64,000 nucleotides of DNA from the NCBI RefSeq assembly GCF_040566555.1, contig NZ_JBEWYP010000004.1, positions 197,487-261,486 of the forward strand, given 5' to 3'. Position 1 is the stretch's first letter, and the number at the start of each line of letters is the position of its first letter. Source of the DNA: Sediminicola sp040566555. Its GTDB lineage: Bacteria > Bacteroidota > Bacteroidia > Flavobacteriales > Flavobacteriaceae. The notes below the pieces were generated by a model that was not told the origin of the DNA, made no database searches, and saw nothing but the letters and a program-made list of their open reading frames with translations. The position numbers were made by a program, and so were the translations under genes. Positions 1-10,900 of this stretch are shown here, piece after piece.

Positions 1-2829
1 ATTTTCCTGTAAGGTTACAATCTGCTCTATGGTACCGTTGCCATCAAAATCGTTGATCCACATTTTCATTGGATTATTGGGCGTAGGCCTATAATGTAAA
101 TTTGTTCCCTGATTACCCAGAACCAGATCATTGTTACCATCGTTATCCAAATCGGCTACTTCTACTACATTCCAAAGCCCATGAAGACTATCCAAAGTGG
201 TGGGTAATTTGGATAAACGCCTTCCCGAATTTCTATATATGTTTGGAGTTCCCCATTCTGATACGGTCACAAGATCTTTCTTTTTATCTCCATCCATATC
301 TGCCCATACAGCATTGGTGATCATGCCGGCGTCTTTAAGGTCATAGGCCAGACGTTCCGTAGAATTCTTAAAAGTACCATCCCCGTTGTTCTCAAGGAAC
401 AAATGATCGGGGTTTACACCATAGGTGCCCACAACACTCCTGGAGCCAATGAACACATCCATATCCCCATCTCCATCAAAATCATTTGGGGCAATGGTGG
501 AAATATTTTTAAAGGTAGACGGGAGTGATTCTTTCGACCTTGTAAAAACCCCTTTACCGTTGTTGAGATATAGGCGGCTACGGTAGGTCATTTCCTCTCC
601 CACTTGATTGCCCCCTGATCCTACAATTAGATCTAAATCTTTGTCGCCATCCACATCCAGGAAGGCAGCAGCGGTATCCTCATATTCTGCATCTTCCTCA
701 AAAACTCTCTGACTCACGGGTGTAATTTTCCCATTGCCAGAATGGGTATAAATGCTTGCGGGTTGCCCTTTGGCTCCGCCCATAAAGATATCCTCATGGC
801 CATCCCCATTAATATCTCCAACAGCTAGAGCTGGACCTTCCTGTGACAAAAGTTTATAAATTAATCCTTCATATACAAAATCATTATAACTGTTTTCCTT
901 GTGGGCTATAAGGGAGTTGTTCTTTATTTCCTCCAGCATAGGTTTTATGGCCTTGGGGTTGGGAACCTTATAGCGGGTAGTTGCTTGTTTATGATCAAAA
1001 GTAATGGTCTGATCGGCAGTAATATTCTCCATTTTTTGGGTCATATCATCAGGCCAAATGATCCTTAGGGAATCTATGGTTTTTGAACTTCCCAATCCCA
1101 TTGTCATGGTATAGTCCATAGAGGACTGAAAACCTCTGGAGGGGATCAATTCCTGATAGACAATATTTCCGGCATGGTAGAGCGTTGCCGAGGCACCTAC
1201 ACCAAACCTATTGCTATCCGTTCCTTTGAACTTTAATTTTATATAGTGGTTGTTTGTAAGTGTATTTGCCTTGTTCTCATAAACAAAGGCTAGCATATTT
1301 ACATTGTTCACTACCAGGTCCAGGTCGCCATCATTATCCAAATCCCCATAGGCTGCTCCGTTGGACATGCTTGGCAATTCAAACCCCCATTCTTTGTTGG
1401 CGTTTGAGAAAGTAAGGTCCTTATTGTTTTTGTATGCGAAATTGGGCTGTGGTTTTATTGGCATTTTGTTTATAATGGAGTCAATGGATTCCTTCCTGCC
1501 CGTAAGCGCCATTTTTTGAATGATCTCATTGGCGAAGAAGTCAACAAAATCAAGATCCGTCAGGTCGTGGTTTATCCCATTGGTAATATATATATCCCTG
1601 AAACCGTCATTGTCCATGTCAAAAAGCAAACCGGCCCAGCTCCAATCCGTGGCATCAACACCACTGAAATAGGCTATTTCAGAAAAGGACCCGTTCCCAT
1701 TATTTAGTTGAAGGGTATTTTGAATGTACTGCTGATAAAAATCCTTTTCCTGTTTGAGTTTAAATACATCGTACCCATCAAATTCCATGACAGATTTTAC
1801 ACGCTCATCGGCTTCAGGCAACATATCAGTAATAAATATCTCCACATTACCATCATTATTGATGTCTGCCATATCTACCCCCATAGCCGAAAGCGATAGG
1901 TGGGAGGTCCATCCTTTTATATCCTCTGTAAATGTGCCGTCTTGGTTGTTGATGTAGAGGTAATCCCTTTCGTAAAAATCGTTGGAAACATAAATATCTG
2001 GGTATAGATCTTTGTTGAGATCAGTAATCATGACCCCCAATCCAAACCCAATAAGACTTCCGTAGATTCCAGCTTTTTCGCTTACATCAACAAAAACGCC
2101 ATTATCATTGCGCAAAAGCATATCTCCCACACCTTTAAATATGTCTGGAACGCCTTCCCAATCTTGGGCTCTTACATCGCGTTGTTCTGCATATCCCAAA
2201 CTACTTACAGGGATATTACTGTTGTTTAGGATATAGGCATCTAGGTCGCCGTCCTTGTCATAGTCAAAAAATGAGGCATGGGTAGAAAACCCTGTCTTGG
2301 CCAGATTGTATGTTGCTGCTTTTTCTGTGAAAGTTAGATCTCCATTGTTGATGTACAGATCATTATCATGGTTGTTGCCTTCCATATTGCCAGCATTACT
2401 AACATATATATCTAAAAGCCCATCCTGATTGATATCTACCATTACGACCCCTGTAGACCAAGGTTTACTGCCTTCTACCCCAGCTGAAGCAGAAATATCC
2501 TCAAATTTCATATTTCCTTTATTGAGGTATAATTTGTTGGGGCCCATATTGGCGGTCATATAAATATCCACCAATCCGTCGTTGTTTACATCTCCAATGG
2601 CAACCCCGCCGCCATTATAAAAGTTGCGGTATTTGAAAATATTGAAATTCTTTTTGTTTTCAATATGGTTAATAAAATCAATTCCCGTTTGCTCAGGAGT
2701 GAGAAGTGTAAATAGAGTAGGGGCCTTATCGGCGTCTTTTGCCTTATCTTCCTTTTTGGAGTTGCAACTTAAAGAAATTCCTAAAACCCCGATTAGGATT
2801 GCCAGTATAGTTTTATTACTTCGTTTCAT
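1..2829 (-). CDS. FG-GAP/VCBS repeat and ASPIC/UnbV lipoprotein (3' end outside window)
   Basis: The frame is open from the ATG at 2829 to the window edge (943 codons, no stop), so the C-terminus is missing. The N-terminus is a lipoprotein signal with its lipobox cysteine near residue 22. Next come many calcium-loop-like repeats of the type DxNxDGxxD (DVNNDG, DINQDG, DYDKDGD), typical of FG-GAP/VCBS beta-propellers, and an ASPIC/UnbV domain at about residues 533-605, followed by more FG-GAP repeats. It is a tandem paralogue of the upstream gene, with 5 bp between them, and should be co-transcribed with it. Such proteins are thought to be surface lipoproteins; propeller plus UnbV suggests ligand binding, but no catalytic residues can be pointed to. 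The neighbouring SusC/SusD pair suggests a role in capturing the same unknown substrate. Confidence 0.85.
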   Translation of the reverse strand, partial: MKRSNKTILAILIGVLGISLSCNSKKEDKAKDADKAPTLFTLLTPEQTGIDFINHIENKKNFNIFKYRNFYNGGGVAIGDVNNDGLVDIYMTANMGPNKLYLNKGNMKFEDISASAGVEGSKPWSTGVVMVDINQDGLLDIYVSNAGNMEGNNHDNDLYINNGDLTFTEKAATYNLAKTGFSTHASFFDYDKDGDLDAYILNNSNIPVSSLGYAEQRDVRAQDWEGVPDIFKGVGDMLLRNDNGVFVDVSEKAGIYGSLIGFGLGVMITDLNKDLYPDIYVSNDFYERDYLYINNQDGTFTEDIKGWTSHLSLSAMGVDMADINNDGNVEIFITDMLPEADERVKSVMEFDGYDVFKLKQEKDFYQQYIQNTLQLNNGNGSFSEIAYFSGVDATDWSWAGLLFDMDNDGFRDIYITNGINHDLTDLDFVDFFANEIIQKMALTGRKESIDSIINKMPIKPQPNFAYKNNKDLTFSNANKEWGFELPSMSNGAAYGDLDNDGDLDLVVNNVNMLAFVYENKANTLTNNHYIKLKFKGTDSNRFGVGASATLYHAGNIVYQELIPSRGFQSSMDYTMTMGLGSSKTIDSLRIIWPDDMTQKMENITADQTITFDHKQATTRYKVPNPKAIKPMLEEIKNNSLIAHKENSYNDFVYEGLIYKLLSQEGPALAVGDINGDGHEDIFMGGAKGQPASIYTHSGNGKITPVSQRVFEEDAEYEDTAAAFLDVDGDKDLDLIVGSGGNQVGEEMTYRSRLYLNNGKGVFTRSKESLPSTFKNISTIAPNDFDGDGDMDVFIGSRSVVGTYGVNPDHLFLENNGDGTFKNSTERLAYDLKDAGMITNAVWADMDGDKKKDLVTVSEWGTPNIYRNSGRRLSKLPTTLDSLHGLWNVVEVADLDNDGNNDLVLGNQGTNLHYRPTPNNPMKMWINDFDGNGTIEQIVTLQEN

Positions 2830-2834
2830 ATCGA

Positions 2835-5800
2835 TTACTTCCTGTTTTTGATCAAGAATACAGGAGACGCATTGTTCATTCCAACAATATAATGTTCCCT
2901 ATTATTTATTATTATTTTTTGTATAGTTCTAGCGGGACCTGAAATATCGAAATCTTGATTTCGAGCCCAATAAAAGCCCCCATTTTTATCATTTATCAAA
3001 ACTAGGCCATGTGATGCATCCAACCTACCTAATTGAGTGCTTATTTCAAAGGTATTCCCAACGAATACCATGTCTTTATAGCCATCCATATTTAAATCAT
3101 CAACCAAAATATCATGGGTTGTGGATGATTGAACTATTAACGGTAGTTCTTTTGGAGTAAAATTTCCTGAGCCATCATTCTCAAAATACATACTTTTCAA
3201 TTCAAAGATTTGCTTTTTTTGAGCATTTTCCAATTTTTGTTTGGTAAACAAGTCAGTTAGAGTGGCTTTGGCGAATTTTTTGTAAGACAAATATTCTTTG
3301 TTAAGAAATGGCATTTGCTTGACTAATTCATCTTTTGACGCGAAGGGTGTTTCTGTGTTCCCTTCATAATAGGTGACCAGAGGTTCTATAGAGCCGTTCT
3401 CATCAAAATCTGATCTATATAATGTTAAAGGCTTTTCTTTTGAGGCTTTTAACCTGCTATTTAATCCCCAATTCCCTGCCACAAGATCTATGTCGCCATC
3501 TTTGTCAAAATCTTCGGCTACAACAACGTTCCACCATCCGTTGGATAGTTGTAATTCAGATGAATTAAAAGGAACATATCTGCCATTTACATTTTTCAAT
3601 ATAGATATAGGTGCCCAATAGCCTACACTTATAAGCTCTTCCTTTCCGTCGTTGTCAATATCGGCCCAAATAAAATCTTTCACATTTGGCAGCTCATTGA
3701 AACTTTTATAATTATCCGATTCAGGTTGGGAAAAAGTGCCCTTGCCGTCATTCAAGAAAATGAATTGACGTGCCGGTTCACCAAATTTGAGGGGGATTTG
3801 ATCTGAAGATATCAAGACATCCAGGTCGCCATCATTGTCAATATCTTTTACCTTCACTTTGGAGGCATTGAACTCTACATCTTGAAATTGCAGAGTGTCT
3901 TTTATGAAGGTTCCCTTTTGGTTAATGTAAAGTCTGGGACGCAGCCTCGGGCCACTTTCAAATTCATTTCCTCCGCTCACAACAAGAAGATCTTCCCAGG
4001 TATCACCGTTTGCATCAAAGAAAACATGCGAAATATCTTCACTTAGGGCATCTTGAAGAAATAGATCGTCCTGTGCACTACTAAAAGCACCTTCCTTATT
4101 CTGAATAAATAATTGAGAGGCCTGTGTTTTTGCACCGGCGATAAAAATGTCCTGCCGATTGTCCCTGTTAATGTCCCCAACTGATATTTCTGGCCCTTCA
4201 TTAGTGTTGGCATAGGGAATAAGGGGATCCCTATTGAATTCTAATGTGGAAGGATCTTTGTGAATAAAGGAAATTGCATTTTCCGTATTGGAAAAATAGG
4301 AATTGTTGTTTTTCGTAGAAGCGTATGCGTAAGTATTGGTTGCCTCCGACTCTATAAACGTTATTCTTTTGTTGGTATTTATATTATAGAGCATTTGCGT
4401 TTTTCCTAGAGGCCAAATTACCCTAAGGGAATCTATGTTTGTGATGCTACCAAGGCCCATATGCTGTATATTGGGTACGGCAGATAAATAACCCCTGGTT
4501 ACAAAGTGTTCCTGGTATAAAATCCCTTTGGGAGTGTAGGCCATAAGCTTAGTTCCTATGCCAAATTTATTGTTCGATGGCCCTTGCAGGACAACTTCCA
4601 AATAATTGGATTGATTCTTGGCCTGGGTTTGGTTTTCTAGGATAAAGGCGTCTTCATCAATGTTGTTTACAATAATATCAAGATCGCCGTCATTGTCCAG
4701 GTCGGCATATACACATCCGTTACTAAAGGTAGGTTCTTTGTTAAACCAATCCGAGGTAACATCTTGAAATGATAGATCACCATTGTTCTTAAAAAAATAA
4801 TTGGCAACCTTCTTTTGAGGGATGTCTTTGATGAACTCCATGTCAGCAGCGGACATGCCTTTATCTAGTCTTTTTTGAATAGATTCATTTGCGATGAAAC
4901 TAATGAAATCCATATCGTTGGTCGCCTTTTTTATACCATTGGAGATGTATGCATCTTTAAAGGAATCATTGTCAAAATCTGCCAATAGAACGCCCCAAGA
5001 CCACTCTGTCGCAGCTAATCCAGCCAAATGCCCAATCTCACTAAATGTATTATTACCTAAATTTAGATGCATTGTATTCTGCATAAATTGAGGGGAATAC
5101 CCATTTTTTAAATACGATTGGTAGGTGGGATAAGCATATTCCAGGCCAGATGTTTTATAGGTTTCCAAATCTTCGGGAAGCATGTCCAAGGACATAATAT
5201 CTGTTAGACCGTCATTGTTAATGTCAGCAATGTCATTCCCCATGGAGTAGTGGGTAGTATGCCCTAAACTTAAATTATTATTAGTGATGAGTTCTTTAAA
5301 AGTGCCATCGGTCTGGTTGATGTATACGTAATCATTTTCAAAGAAATCATTACCAACGTATATGTCGGGAAAGCCATCATTATTGAGGTCACTGACACCC
5401 AGCCCCAATCCATAACCAATTCTACCTTGAAAAATTCCGACTTCTTCGGAGGAGTCTACATAGCTGCCATTTTCATTCTTAAAGAAACGATCACCAGACT
5501 TTGGATCCATAAATTCTCTTTGAGATCCCCTTCCGTAGGTGCTATTGGGATGTACGGAGTGGTTCATAAGAAACATGTCTAGATCCCCATCTAGGTCGTA
5601 ATCCAAAAAAGCGGCTTGGGTAGAGAATCCAATGAAATCAAGTCCATATTTGGCCGCGTCTTCCTTGAATACGGGAATACCATCTGAATTAACTCCTTGA
5701 TTAACGAACAGTAGGTTTTTGCCGGTGATGCCATTGAAATCACCCACTTTGCACACATAGATATCCAGTAGACCGTCATTATTTATATCAACATGTGTCA

Positions 5801-6140
5801 CCCCGGTAGTCCAATTCCCTTGATTTTTAATTTGGGAAATGGCAGTGGTGTTTTTGAATTTCATTCCACCAAGGTTCATATAGATTTGGTCTTCACCTTG
5901 ATTGGCTGTAAAATAGAGGTCAATTAGGCCATCATTATTGAAATCAGCAGCTGCTATTCCTGCTCCATTGTAAAAATACAAGTAGTTCAGAATATTTAAT
6001 TCCGGAGTCTCTTTTAGGGTATTGCTGAAATTAATGCCAGTAGTTGAGGTGTCTAATCTAATAAACCTCTTAAGTTCATTTTTTTGGCATCCAGATAGTA
6101 GTATGGTAAGTAAAATTAAATGCCCAAAAATCCTGTTCAT
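2835..6140 (-). CDS. FG-GAP/VCBS repeat and ASPIC/UnbV lipoprotein, 1101 aa
   Basis: Complete 1101-residue protein starting at an ATG, with a lipoprotein signal (lipobox cysteine near residue 18). Two blocks of FG-GAP/VCBS repeats carry acidic loops such as DFNNDGLID, DINNDGLLD and DIDNDGDLD. They flank an ASPIC/UnbV domain at about residues 521-590 (FGIGT start, later a RVIWPLG motif). It is followed after 5 bp by a paralogue of the same architecture. It lies 222 bp downstream of the SusD gene, past a hairpin terminator, so it probably has its own promoter or depends on read-through; I could not identify a convincing promoter box. The likely location is the outer-membrane surface, with a binding role alongside the SusC/SusD pair. 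Function is inferred from context only. Confidence 0.88.
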   Translation of the reverse strand: MNRIFGHLILLTILLSGCQKNELKRFIRLDTSTTGINFSNTLKETPELNILNYLYFYNGAGIAAADFNNDGLIDLYFTANQGEDQIYMNLGGMKFKNTTAISQIKNQGNWTTGVTHVDINNDGLLDIYVCKVGDFNGITGKNLLFVNQGVNSDGIPVFKEDAAKYGLDFIGFSTQAAFLDYDLDGDLDMFLMNHSVHPNSTYGRGSQREFMDPKSGDRFFKNENGSYVDSSEEVGIFQGRIGYGLGLGVSDLNNDGFPDIYVGNDFFENDYVYINQTDGTFKELITNNNLSLGHTTHYSMGNDIADINNDGLTDIMSLDMLPEDLETYKTSGLEYAYPTYQSYLKNGYSPQFMQNTMHLNLGNNTFSEIGHLAGLAATEWSWGVLLADFDNDSFKDAYISNGIKKATNDMDFISFIANESIQKRLDKGMSAADMEFIKDIPQKKVANYFFKNNGDLSFQDVTSDWFNKEPTFSNGCVYADLDNDGDLDIIVNNIDEDAFILENQTQAKNQSNYLEVVLQGPSNNKFGIGTKLMAYTPKGILYQEHFVTRGYLSAVPNIQHMGLGSITNIDSLRVIWPLGKTQMLYNINTNKRITFIESEATNTYAYASTKNNNSYFSNTENAISFIHKDPSTLEFNRDPLIPYANTNEGPEISVGDINRDNRQDIFIAGAKTQASQLFIQNKEGAFSSAQDDLFLQDALSEDISHVFFDANGDTWEDLLVVSGGNEFESGPRLRPRLYINQKGTFIKDTLQFQDVEFNASKVKVKDIDNDGDLDVLISSDQIPLKFGEPARQFIFLNDGKGTFSQPESDNYKSFNELPNVKDFIWADIDNDGKEELISVGYWAPISILKNVNGRYVPFNSSELQLSNGWWNVVVAEDFDKDGDIDLVAGNWGLNSRLKASKEKPLTLYRSDFDENGSIEPLVTYYEGNTETPFASKDELVKQMPFLNKEYLSYKKFAKATLTDLFTKQKLENAQKKQIFELKSMYFENDGSGNFTPKELPLIVQSSTTHDILVDDLNMDGYKDMVFVGNTFEISTQLGRLDASHGLVLINDKNGGFYWARNQDFDISGPARTIQKIIINNREHYIVGMNNASPVFLIKNRK

Positions 6141-6307
6141 TACTCTAATTATGAAGAGGACAAGATACTTAATCTGCTACTAGCATGGAAGATGAATGGC
6201 ATAATTTTTTTAACTAGATTTTGTTAAAATATTAATTTTGTTGTCTGGTTTTAATCAAATAAACTAGATCATTCTGACTGCAATCTATTTTTTTTACTAA
6301 TAAGCAT

Positions 6308-6341
6308 AAAAAAACCCCGACTAAATTAGTCAGGGTTTTTA
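6308..6341 (-). terminator. Intrinsic terminator after susD (PUL 1)
   Basis: A stem of about 10 bp (CCCTGACTAA / TTAGTCGGGG read on the minus strand, one G-U pair) is followed by a run of T on the minus strand. It lies 22 bp downstream of the susD stop. The plus strand also ends in five T, so it could act in both directions, but no plus-strand gene reads into it. It separates the SusCD genes from the UnbV lipoprotein genes. Confidence 0.7.
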
Positions 6342-6362
6342 TACTTAGTATGTTATGTTGGA

Positions 6363-7976
6363 TTAATATCCAGGATTCTGAACCAAGTTAGGGTTTGCCA
6401 ACAATTGAGTTGGAGGGATTGGGAACAAGTTACGAGCTGTGTTTCCAATTTCACCTGGTTCTTTAAATAACCAATCTCTGTTGAACTGTCCGAAACGGAT
6501 CATGTCGTTTCTTCTCCAAACTTCTTGGAATAATTCACGACCTCTTTCATCCAAAAGTTGCTGCTCACCTACAGAAGTAAGTGGGTTGGCACCTCTTAAC
6601 TGACGAAGTGCATTTACCATAGCAGTAGGATCTTGTCCACTACGTAACATGGCTTCAGCTTTCATCAAGTAAGCATCTGAATAACGGAATACAATTTCGT
6701 GACCTACAAAACCACCACCGTATCTCGGGTTGTATTTCATAACACGAATTCCTGTTGTTTCATCATTGTTGATAAAGCTAGTATTGCCTTGCCCATCTTT
6801 AAAATCTCTTTTGAAGGTCAATGGTGCACCAGCTCTGTCCGTCAAAGGAGTTCCATTTAAAGCGTATTGTTGCCCAATAAGGTATCCGAAACCAACGTTA
6901 GATCCATCTTCAAGACCACCATTGTCAGTAGTTCCTGCAGCACCAGTAAATGGCTTACCTGCTGGAGGTACACCACCACGTCTTTCTTCTTGGCCATCCA
7001 AAGGATTACCGTTAAGATCAACTCTGTTGCTGTTAGCATCTCCTTCGTAAAGGTCGTAGAATTCGGCCAACGTACTAAAACCGTTCCAACCACCACCTCC
7101 AATAGCTGTGGAGTTGTAGTGTAGTCCGTTGAATATTCTGTTACCTGTAGCTAAAGATGTCAAAGACCAGATAGTCTCATTGTCAGCTTCTTGTCTGAAT
7201 AAGTCAAAGAATCCTGCTTGAAGTGCAAATCCATCTGCTGCAATTGCATCAACCAAAGAAATTACTTGGGCCATATCGCCAGAATCGGCACTAGTACCAA
7301 GGTAAATGTGCTTATTCAAAAGAACTTTTGCTTTTAAATGACGAGCGGCAGCTTTGCTTGCTCTATTAAGTGCTGCGCCTGTACCGGCATTTGTGGTTGG
7401 TAAATTAGCAATTGCCTGATCAAGGTCTGCTAAAATAACATCTAGAGCAGCTTGTCCAGATAATACCTCAGGTAAAGCTGATGATGGTAAAGATGTATCC
7501 CTAAAAGGAACTTGTCCGTAGTTATCCAAGATAACCCACATGCTGTAGGCTCTCATAAAACTTGCATCACCAATGTTGGCTGCAGTTGGGTTACTTCTTG
7601 AGTCCAATACTTGGGAAGCAATTAACTGGTTTGCATTGAACTGGTTCCAAACAGTACCGATAAAGGCATGTTCTCCGTTCCATGAATGGTTGTGAAGTAC
7701 TCTCCATAAACCATTATCACCCCAGTCAGTTCCTCTTGTAGGAACTAGAGCTGCATCTGTTGTTACTTCTTGGAGTGCAAAGAAATTTGCTTGGTCTCCA
7801 TATTGTCCACCAACACGGTTGTATAGTTCATCAACCGTTGAGCTTGGATCTGCCAACCCTTGGAAGCCTTCACTAATAATAGAGTCGGTTTCTTCGATTT
7901 CTAGGTTGGTACAGGCGGTGAGGCCTATCACAGACGCTATAGTTAGAAAATATATTTTGAATTGATTTCTTTTCAT
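6363..7976 (-). CDS. SusD/RagB family nutrient-binding outer-membrane lipoprotein (PUL 1)
   Basis: Surface glycan- or nutrient-binding partner of the SusC-type transporter just upstream. The translation shows a lipoprotein signal (lipobox ending LTAC), TPR-like helices, the usual RAYSMWV region and the typical SusD C-terminus (RRNDMIRFGQF, then NLFPIPPTQLLANPNLVQNPGY). The frame extends 9 bp further to a TTG, but the ATG at 7976 gives a better signal peptide, so I start there (537 aa, a usual family length). It lies a few bases downstream of susC and ends in front of a terminator. The substrate cannot be deduced: no carbohydrate-active enzyme is encoded with this pair. Confidence 0.93.
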   Translation of the reverse strand: MKRNQFKIYFLTIASVIGLTACTNLEIEETDSIISEGFQGLADPSSTVDELYNRVGGQYGDQANFFALQEVTTDAALVPTRGTDWGDNGLWRVLHNHSWNGEHAFIGTVWNQFNANQLIASQVLDSRSNPTAANIGDASFMRAYSMWVILDNYGQVPFRDTSLPSSALPEVLSGQAALDVILADLDQAIANLPTTNAGTGAALNRASKAAARHLKAKVLLNKHIYLGTSADSGDMAQVISLVDAIAADGFALQAGFFDLFRQEADNETIWSLTSLATGNRIFNGLHYNSTAIGGGGWNGFSTLAEFYDLYEGDANSNRVDLNGNPLDGQEERRGGVPPAGKPFTGAAGTTDNGGLEDGSNVGFGYLIGQQYALNGTPLTDRAGAPLTFKRDFKDGQGNTSFINNDETTGIRVMKYNPRYGGGFVGHEIVFRYSDAYLMKAEAMLRSGQDPTAMVNALRQLRGANPLTSVGEQQLLDERGRELFQEVWRRNDMIRFGQFNRDWLFKEPGEIGNTARNLFPIPPTQLLANPNLVQNPGY

Positions 7977-7993
7977 GATATTCAATTTTTTAA

Positions 7994-10900
7994 TTAAAAG
8001 GATGCATTAAGTCCAAAGGTTATTGTTCTTGGATTTGGATACGCCGCCCAGTCGATTCCTCTAGTTGGTACACCAGAACCTAAATCACCAGTAGCCGTTG
8101 TAACTTCAGGATCAAGTCCGCTGTAGTCTGTAACTAAGAATAAATTCTGTCCTGTTACGGATAAACGTAAAGTCTTGAACAAGCCTTCACCTGTTAATGG
8201 TACATTATAACCTACTGACGCACTCTGTAATCTTACAAAATCACCTTTTTCAAGGAATCTTGTTGAAACGTCTGCAGAAGCTCCACCATCTTCACCACTA
8301 GTAACAACATTTTGAGTTACGTTTCTAGCGTTTCCGATAGATCCTCCTGTGAAGAATCCGTTAGCAGTGTTATTGTAAACCGAGAATCCGAACTGACCTG
8401 AAAAATAAGTCGATGCATCCCAGTTTCCACTTCTAAAGTTTAAAGATAATCCAGAAGTAACATCTGGTAAGGCATCCTCACCAACAAATGTTTGATCTGC
8501 GATAGGATCTCCTGTTCCATTACCATCTACATCTTGGTAAATTGGAAAGCCATTGCTGTCAAATCCTTCAAAGATCGCCATGTAATAAGAGAACAAAGAT
8601 CTACCAGCTTCAAATCTCTGTGCAAATGCACCAGAAAGACCTTGACCGTTAATCTCACCAGTATTAATTGCACTAGCGAAATCTTGTACTTCGTTTTGGT
8701 TGTATGCTATGTTAAAGTTAGCAGAGAATGTAGTATTTGCAGATTGAATAAAATCATATCCAAGTGAAAATTCAATACCCTGGTTTAAGATAGTTGCATC
8801 AACATTACCAAACTGGAATGGATCCACTGCAGGTGCTGCAGGAGGAGTTCTTAATATAAGATCAGTTGTTTCACTACGGTAAACATCTAAGCTACCAGAT
8901 AGTCTGTCATTATTAAATCCGAAATCCAAACCTACGTTAAAGTTCAAAGTTGATTCCCATTTCAAATCAGGAACGTCAGTTGCAACAATTGCCAGACCGT
9001 TTTGGTTCACTACGTTATCATTTTGGATACCTAGGCCTCCGAAACGTTGTCTTGCAACAAAGTTACCATATCCTAATCCATCTTGGTTACCAGTGATACC
9101 ACCACTCAACCTTAGTTTCAAGGTAGAAACAGCATCTCCGACGAAATCTTCTTCGCTCATCTTCCAAGCAAAAGCTCCAGAAGGGAAATATCCGTATTGA
9201 TTTTCTGGACCAAATCTAGAAGAACCATCAGCTCTAACTGTTCCAGTAAATAGATATTTATTGGAGATAGTATAATTTAAACGGGCAAAGAATGACTGTA
9301 ATTCATCTGTGTTGTCAAAAGTGTCTGCTGTCATGGCAGCTACCAATCGGTTAAAACCTAGGCCAACATTCTCCCCGGATACAACTGCTGGCTGCAGTCT
9401 GTTAACAAGTAGACCGTTGGTATTTGTACCGTAGTAGTATTGTTGGTAAGAACCATCAATAATATTTGCAGCTCCATTAACAGTTTCTCTTAAATCAGCA
9501 CCCATTTGATTTAAATCAGTGGTGGAGAAAGTTCTAGCAGCAGAATTTCTACCACTAACGTTGAAATCTTGGAAGGAATAACCTACCAATGCATCAAAAC
9601 TGGAATCTTCAAATTCTTTCTTATAGTTCAGCGTAGCTTCCAATAAGTGATTTTCTCTGTTAAGTGTATTGAACACTCCAAATCCTTGTCCTTCTATCCC
9701 AGTAAAGTTTTGAACGTCCCCAGAAATAACTGAAGTATTCTCTCCTTCTGATTTGTCATAACCCATGTTTACTTTACCTGAAAGTTCAGGAGTAAATTTG
9801 TAATCTATGGTACCGTTTACCAAAATTCTGTTGGTAAATGTTTCATTCTGGGTATAAGCTAAATAGTTAGCAGGTAATATCTGAGTTCCTCCATCTGAGA
9901 AGTTAGGGTCAGTACTCCATGTTGGGTTGGCCGAATAACCAGCACCTAGGATATCCCCACGGAAACCAGCGCCACCAGATAAAGGTGCCGTCTCATCGTT
10001 AACACGTGAGATACTGGTTTGAAGTCCTAAAGTTAATTTGTCATCCAAAAACCTTTGAGAAATGTTCAATCTACCAGTAATACGTTCCAAGCTAGATTTT
10101 TCAACAACCCCAAACTGTTTGCCATATCCAAAAGTAGCGCGTATGTTACCACTACCGTAGTTATTGGAATAGGATAAGTTTTGATTTTGAGAAGCAGCAG
10201 TTCTTGTCAAGAATTCTTGCCAATCTGTATTGTTGCCAAAATCTACTGAAGATGCATCACCACCAAATTGGGTAACTGCGTCCAAATATTCTTCTCTATC
10301 TAAAAGATCATAACTGTTAGCAGGTGTAGCGATACTTAGAGTGGAAGAGAATTCAAATTTTCCTCCTGTACTTCCTTTACCACTTTTTGTTGTAATGATA
10401 ACAACACCGTTCGCACCTCTGGAACCGTAGATCGCAGTTGCGGAAGCATCCTTAAGAATACTGATGCTTTCGATATCCGATGGGTTCAAGAAATTCAATG
10501 GGTTTTTTACAGCACTTCCACCGCTTCCGGTATCACCACCTGGAGAAGTGTTACCTCCAGCCAATGGCACACCATCAACAACGAACAATGGGCTGTTGTC
10601 ACCCCTTACAGAGTTGGAACCACGAATGTTCAATTGGATTCCTGCTCCTGGCTCACCACTTGTCTGTTGAATGTTGACACCGGCAGTTTTACCTTGTATC
10701 AACTGTTCTGGAGAAGCAATGGCACCGCCGTTAAAATCGGCAGCTGTAACAGATGTTACTGATCCTGTTGCATCTTTAACTGTAGTTGTACCATAACCAA
10801 TAATAACAACTTCATCCAATGCCTGCGCATCTTCTTCAAGTGTTACCGAGATAGTGGTTCTGCTGTTTACAGCAACCTCTAATGGTTTGTAGCCGATATA